64,000 bases of DNA, taken from contig NZ_PJAU01000059.1 of the NCBI RefSeq assembly GCF_002836255.1, positions 186,001 through 250,000 of the forward strand. The letters run 5' to 3'. Source of the DNA: Colwellia sp. 75C3. Lineage in GTDB: Bacteria; Pseudomonadota; Gammaproteobacteria; Enterobacterales; Alteromonadaceae. The position numbers were made by a program, and so were the translations under genes. The notes below the pieces were generated by a model. The model made no database searches and was not told the DNA's origin. It saw only the letters and a list, made by a program, of their open reading frames with translations. Positions 59,952 through 64,000 of the stretch are shown here, piece after piece. Each line of letters starts with the position of its first letter. Positions within the stretch are counted from its first letter, which is position 1.

Positions 59952-60488
59952 ATGCAACATACCTTATCAAACAAAGCCTTGTTCAAATCAACGATTATCG
60001 CCGCAGTGATTGCTGGTTTAGTACTTATTAGTTTTATATTACCAGCAGAATATAATATCGACCCAACAGGTATTGGCGCTAAATTGGGTTTAACGGCTTT
60101 AGCCAATCCGGTGGCTACTTCGGAAATTAAAACTAAACAGACGGAGAACAGTACTGATAGCCAAAAATCAGCGGATATTATTGAGGTTGTTGTGCCAGCA
60201 GGGCGTGGTGTTGAATATAAATTCGCAATGACTCAGTTTAAAAAAATGGAATACCAATGGCAAACAGATGGCACAGTACTTTTTTTTGACTTACATGGTG
60301 AGCCTGAAGGTGATACTACCGGATATTATGAAAGTTATGCCATTGCTACGTCTATTGAAATGAAAGGTAGTTTTACTACGCCATTTACTGGTATTCATGG
60401 CTGGTATTGGAAAAACACTTCAGATAAACCGATTACTGTGAAGCTCAACGTAAGTGGCGAATACACCATTGTCGGCTTAAAGAAATAA
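59952..60488 (+). CDS. Transmembrane-anchored periplasmic protein
   Basis: 178 aa. One N-terminal helix (STIIAAVIAGLVLISFILP), then a flexible linker and a compact beta-rich domain (EVVVPAGRGVEYKFAMTQFKKMEYQW ... GIHGWYWKNTSDKPITVKLNVSGEY) reminiscent of a small jelly-roll. Frequently seen next to HupE/UreJ-type genes, as here. Function is unknown. Confidence 0.7.
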   Translation: MQHTLSNKALFKSTIIAAVIAGLVLISFILPAEYNIDPTGIGAKLGLTALANPVATSEIKTKQTENSTDSQKSADIIEVVVPAGRGVEYKFAMTQFKKMEYQWQTDGTVLFFDLHGEPEGDTTGYYESYAIATSIEMKGSFTTPFTGIHGWYWKNTSDKPITVKLNVSGEYTIVGLKK

Positions 60489-60535
60489 AGTTTTTTGCTG
60501 ATTTTAAATTGATTTTAGTGAGCATCTACTATTGG

Positions 60536-60967
60536 TTAGATCTTTAATAATTTATTGACTAACCAAGTGTTTTCTTTTTTTACTAATTGTATTTTCCTAA
60601 CTTCTTTATAAATTCTCTCATTGCGTTTACCTGTTAATAAAACGGTCATAGTTACTTGGATATTAGCCGCATCAATTACTGTCGTGGCTAATCTTTGAGT
60701 GTCTATGGTCACGGAGTCGAATGATAAGTTAAGTCCGCGTCGCGCAAAATTATTAAGCGTTTTATATTTTATAATGTCTTTTTTAAAACTTACAGAGCTG
60801 AGTGAAAGGGCTGTATTTATATTTTTTTGATTATATATCGCATCAAAAAATGCAATGGTGACCTCTGCCTCTGACGCGCCAGATACTTCTTCAGTACAGC
60901 TAGTGGTTAAGTAAAGCATCGATAAGATAAGTAATAAACCCATATTACGCACTAGAGGTATCATCAT
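60536..60967 (-). CDS. Lipoprotein, NTF2-like fold suspected
   Basis: 143 aa. Lipobox near STTSC or TTSC (about residues 21-24) predicts a lipoprotein. The rest follows an NTF2/DUF4878-like pattern: EAEVTIAFFDAIYNQKNINTALSLSS, then alternating strands with ending KENTWLVNKLLKI. No clear family. Convergent with the upstream anchored-protein gene. Confidence 0.6.
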   Translation of the reverse strand: MMIPLVRNMGLLLILSMLYLTTSCTEEVSGASEAEVTIAFFDAIYNQKNINTALSLSSVSFKKDIIKYKTLNNFARRGLNLSFDSVTIDTQRLATTVIDAANIQVTMTVLLTGKRNERIYKEVRKIQLVKKENTWLVNKLLKI

Positions 60968-61312
60968 GTTATTTCCTTTTTGTTGATTATATTAATTTGT
61001 TATTCTTATCTAATTAGCCATTAGATAGAACAAGTTTAACTATTGTTAACAATAGTCTTTAGCAGTAATAAAAGAAAAAATAAAATCAAATTATTTTAAC
61101 TTTCTTCATTTTTTAGATTGATAGTAATCTATTGAATCCAGTTGGATGAGGTACTGCTAGTTGCTATTCGCCTTTAATATCTTAGCTTAGCGTGGCTAAT
61201 AATCCATTCACCTTATAGAAAGCCGCTTTTGTCTTTATTTAATCTCTTATGCTTTGACATTAGTGCTGAGCATTGGCAAAGTGATTTTTTAAATGCGAAT
61301 AAGATAATAATA
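60968..61312. other. Intergenic region, no supported gene
   Basis: About 345 AT-rich bases with the promoter regions of the lipoprotein (minus) and dipeptidase (plus) genes. The open frame from 61229 to the dipeptidase has no ribosome site, so I do not use it. No repeat family member seen. Confidence 0.4.
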
Positions 61313-62632
61313 ATGAAACACATAAGCACCGGCATAAGCTCTCAAATAAGTAAAACAAACCAATTCAAACGCTCGCCTTTAATGGTCGCGATTGTTTTAT
61401 CTTTAGGTGTGGCAGTAAGTGCCTGCCAAGATCCTAATGCGGGTGTTCAAAGTGCGGTAAAGACCACTGAAACAAAAGAAGCAGCAGAAGTTGCTGTGGT
61501 TGATCAAGCACAATTAGCCCAAGAAATAGCGAAAAAGTATATTATTACTGATGGCCATATCGATGTCCCATACCGCTTAGAAAATGAATTTGAAAATGTT
61601 GCAGAGCATACGGCACATGGTGACTTTGATTTCCCAAGAGCTGTTGCTGGTGGTTTAGATGCACCTTTTATGTCGATATATATCCCGGCATCACTTGAAA
61701 AAACAGGTGGCAGTAAAGCGCTTGCCGATAAACTGATCTCGATGGTTGAGAACATTGCTAATGAAGCACCAGAAAAGTTTGAGTTAGCTTATTCAACGGC
61801 TGAAGTAGAAGAAAACTTTGCAAAGGGCATCATTTCACTGCCAATGGGCATGGAAAACGGTAGCCCAATTGAAGGTGATTTAGCTAACCTTAAACATTTT
61901 TATGATCGCGGTATTCGCTATATTACTCTGACTCACTCAAAAGCTAATCATATTTCAGACTCTTCATATGACGAAGCCCGTCCTGCAGGTGGTTTAACAG
62001 ATTTTGGTAAAACCTTAGTAGCAGAAATGAATAATATTGGTGTAATGGTTGATGTTTCTCACATCTCTGATGATGCCTTTAATGATGTGATGGCAATCAG
62101 TAAAGTACCTGTTATTGCTTCGCATTCTTCTGCTCGACACTTTACCCCAGGTTTTGAGCGTAATATGAGTGATGAGATGATAAAAACGTTAGCGAAAAAT
62201 GGCGGCGTTATTCAAATAAACTTTGGCTCGAGCTTTATCAATCAAGAAGCCATTGAATACGGTAAAGTACGCAAAGCAGCAATTAAAGTTTTCACTGAAG
62301 CAAACAAGCTTGAAAAAGGCAGTGCTGAAATTACAGCATTTAAAGAAGAATATAAAATCAAAAACGCATACCCGTACGCAAGTTTATCGGATGTGCTGGA
62401 TCATTATGACCATGTTGTTAAATTAGTGGGTATTGATTATGTAGGTATAGGCTCTGATTATGACGGTGTTGGTGATAGCCTGCCAAGTAACTTAAAAGAT
62501 GTGTCTTCTTACCCAAATTTGATTGAAGGCTTGTTGAAGCGTGGTTACAGCGAGCAAGATATTGCCAAGATTCTTTCAGGTAATGTGATGCGTGTTTGGA
62601 AAGCCGTTGAGGTTTATGCTGCACAGCATTAG
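61313..62632 (+). CDS. Membrane dipeptidase (peptidase family M19)
   Basis: 439 aa. Lipoprotein-type signal (VALSLG..VSAC, Cys about residue 37). M19 zinc set: DGHIDVPYR, LTHSKANHISDSSYDE, GVMVDVSHISDDAFND with VIASHSSARHFTPGFERNMSDEMI, and IGSDYDGVGD. Cleaves dipeptides, in some family members with beta-lactam-like substrates. I start at 61313 because of the secretion signal; the upstream codons are not part of it. Ends with a strong terminator. Confidence 0.9.
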   Translation: MKHISTGISSQISKTNQFKRSPLMVAIVLSLGVAVSACQDPNAGVQSAVKTTETKEAAEVAVVDQAQLAQEIAKKYIITDGHIDVPYRLENEFENVAEHTAHGDFDFPRAVAGGLDAPFMSIYIPASLEKTGGSKALADKLISMVENIANEAPEKFELAYSTAEVEENFAKGIISLPMGMENGSPIEGDLANLKHFYDRGIRYITLTHSKANHISDSSYDEARPAGGLTDFGKTLVAEMNNIGVMVDVSHISDDAFNDVMAISKVPVIASHSSARHFTPGFERNMSDEMIKTLAKNGGVIQINFGSSFINQEAIEYGKVRKAAIKVFTEANKLEKGSAEITAFKEEYKIKNAYPYASLSDVLDHYDHVVKLVGIDYVGIGSDYDGVGDSLPSNLKDVSSYPNLIEGLLKRGYSEQDIAKILSGNVMRVWKAVEVYAAQH

Positions 62633-62647
62633 GTTTAGATAATAACG

Positions 62648-62692
62648 AGCCCTCATTAACTTAGCTTAACCTGAGTTAATGAGGGCTTTTTT
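62648..62692 (+). terminator. Terminator of the dipeptidase gene
   Basis: AGCCCTCATTAAC at 62648-62660 pairs with GTTAATGAGGGCT at 62675-62687 around a 14-base loop, followed by a run of T. Strong rho-independent form. Confidence 0.88.
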
Positions 62693-62813
62693 GAACATGA
62701 AAAATTGCCCATTATCTTGCTTATGAAGCATTGAACTTGGCAATTTCGTTATATTTAAAAATATTAGGTCGAGTGTTTTACTTCGGACTTTAAGCTAATA
62801 CTCTAGGCCATTG

Positions 62814-63395
62814 TTAAGATGAAAATTCAATAGAACGTACTTGTAGAATAGCTTCGCCACCGTCTTTATCTGTCATGCTTGGTGTTAAATAAATAGCGTT
62901 AATATGCTCAGGTAATAAGCCTAGGTCTTTTGAACTGGCAGGTGTCCATTCTGGTCGATAGAAGTCTTTCAAATCAACTTCTTTTGTCGACCATTGGTTT
63001 GTTGCCGGTAATTTTATTTGGTAATGGGCATAACTCTGATCGCCATTTTTGCCATATTCGAGCTGTGATAACTTAATAATCAAGGGAATATCACATTGGT
63101 AAGTTAAGCGTATTTTCTGGTTACCTGCTAATGAAGCTGTAGGAAGTTTATGAATAAGTTCAATCCATGAATTACGCTTTTCATCAACACGAGGTACACG
63201 TTTGAATTTGATCCAAATACCGCCATGCCTGATCAGTTTTTCGTTAATAATGGCTTCACTACCATAGGGGTCAGTATCATAACTCCATTGGTGTTTATCT
63301 AATGGCGTTTGAGTGCTAGCTGCATTGGCCGGTACGGTAAATAGAAGCAATAAACTAGCAAGACCAGCAAGTAATAGTGTTTTGAAAAAGTGCAT
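62814..63395 (-). CDS. Secreted protein of unknown function, CBM-like
   Basis: 193 aa with a signal peptide (LLLAGLASLLLLFTVPANAA). The mature part is beta-rich: ELIHKLPTASLAGNQKIRLTYQCDIPLIIKLSQ, then HYQIKLPATNQWSTKEVDLKDFYRPEWTP, and a final DGGEAILQVRSIEF. The DL-DF-RPEW and I-AIYLTPS pattern is common in carbohydrate-binding jelly rolls attached to esterases and glycosidases. Precise family is uncertain. It precedes the RND pump gene in the same strand order. Confidence 0.6.
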   Translation of the reverse strand: MHFFKTLLLAGLASLLLLFTVPANAASTQTPLDKHQWSYDTDPYGSEAIINEKLIRHGGIWIKFKRVPRVDEKRNSWIELIHKLPTASLAGNQKIRLTYQCDIPLIIKLSQLEYGKNGDQSYAHYQIKLPATNQWSTKEVDLKDFYRPEWTPASSKDLGLLPEHINAIYLTPSMTDKDGGEAILQVRSIEFSS

Positions 63396-63632
63396 TTATA
63401 TCCTTTAAATCGAAGTTTCACATAACTTAACTGCAAATAATAAATCAAGGGAGCCTTACAAGATAGCTCTTAAAGTCATTAAGGTACTTATTACGAAACG
63501 CATGATAAGGGATTATTCGCTATTTCATTGCGGTCAAAACAAAACAAAACAAAAGAGAATGGTTAATGACCTGCTGCAATCCACAGTTTGAATGATAACG
63601 GGTATAACCCCGTTACCTTCATTCTGCTGGAG

Positions 63633-64000
63633 CTAGGTATTATTAGTTTTTGGTAGGCCAGTAGATCGCCACAAATAATAGAGCGCAGGCAATACCAGTA
63701 AGGTTAATAACATAGCACTTGCCATACCACCCACCATAGGCGCAGCAATACGGCTCATGACTTCTGAACCCGTGCCAGTACCATATAATATTGGTAATAA
63801 ACCAACAATCACAGTTCCTCCGGTCATCATAATAGGCCTTACTCTTAATCCTGCACCATGAAGCACAGCCTCCAATAGGTCGGCTTTACTTGTAGCTTTT
63901 CCTTGTTTAGTATTTTGTTTCAACAAAGCGTAGTAGGCTTGATTTAAATACACCAGCATAATTACGCCAATTTCAACAGCGACCCCTGCAAGAGCAATAA
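63633..64000 (-). CDS. CusA/CzcA-type heavy-metal RND efflux pump, 3' part
   Basis: The frame is open through the right edge ([18 protein letters not shown] upstream of the first methionine), so the gene is cut by the window end. The visible part is the last ~120 residues: [66 protein letters not shown], a membrane segment and C terminus typical of CusA/CzcA monovalent or divalent metal pumps. A hairpin AACGGG/CCCGTT lies after the stop with no T-run. Confidence 0.87.
   Translation of the reverse strand, partial: IALAGVAVEIGVIMLVYLNQAYYALLKQNTKQGKATSKADLLEAVLHGAGLRVRPIMMTGGTVIVGLLPILYGTGTGSEVMSRIAAPMVGGMASAMLLTLLVLPALYYLWRSTGLPKTNNT

Noticed and set aside
63583..63625. Terminator after the RND pump gene
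   Set aside because: AACGGG/CCCGTT arms are visible but no T-run follows on the relevant strand, so I do not call it.

Overview
The window looks like the chromosome of a marine gammaproteobacterium close to Colwellia/Thalassotalea (order Alteromonadales). The basis is the AT-rich base composition, abundant GNAT, LysR and AraC genes, hybrid histidine kinases, a membrane-bound urate hydroxylase and many short dispersed palindromic repeats. This assignment is inference from family resemblance; there is no rRNA or other marker gene. I see no tRNA, rRNA, CRISPR array, complete IS or prophage.

Layout. 0-19 kb is a mosaic of small accessory units: an aldo/keto reductase, LysR/NTF2-like and LysR/hydrolase units, a DUF417 membrane protein, GNAT acetyltransferases, a MOSC protein, a class D beta-lactamase, an MFS carrier, a betaine-type binding protein, a Bax-type glucosaminidase and a haem-motif hybrid kinase. 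19.7-24.8 kb is a beta-hydroxyaspartate cycle (BHAC) locus: GlcG-like protein and IclR regulator on the minus strand, divergent from bhcB-bhcC-bhcD. 25-34 kb is again accessory, with a binding-protein/hybrid-kinase pair, a RidA gene split by a 268-bp MITE and an AraC gene with an in-frame amber codon. 34.4-56.5 kb is devoted to purine and glyoxylate metabolism: malic enzyme, a Tsx-like channel divergent from an AGXT-type glyoxylate aminotransferase, a RutR-like TetR regulator, malate synthase G, and a minus-strand catabolic block (puuD, guaD, allA, hiuH, uraD, alc, allB, xdhC, xdhB, xdhA). 56.9-64 kb holds a CadC-like regulator, a HupE/UreJ-like protein with a partner, a dipeptidase and the 3' end of a CusA-type RND pump.

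How it works together. Guanine and hypoxanthine/xanthine are oxidised to urate, then to 5-hydroxyisourate, OHCU, allantoin, allantoate and ureidoglycolate, and finally to glyoxylate plus two urea. Glyoxylate can be condensed with acetyl-CoA by GlcB, or transaminated to glycine (AGXT-type enzyme) and condensed with more glyoxylate by BhcC, then turned into aspartate by BhcB and BhcD. The same palindrome, TTGAC(A/T)C-N2-GTGTCA(A/G), lies at the bhcR side of the BHAC intergenic region, between the Tsx-like gene and the aminotransferase gene, and over the xdhA promoter. It closely resembles the RutR operator design, and a RutR-like regulator is encoded here. A second palindrome (TTTCA-N5-TGAAA type) is repeated in front of bhcB and occurs once upstream of xdhA. 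I read this as one ureide/glyoxylate regulon spread over 35 kb.

Mobile and repeat DNA. Two integron attC-like sites of VCR type sit right after orphan minus-strand genes (one a stand-alone TipAS-type drug-binding domain) with no integrase in the window. Both genes also carry the same palindrome-rich repeat upstream. Several further families of short dispersed repeats occupy intergenic spaces, especially inside the purine cluster.
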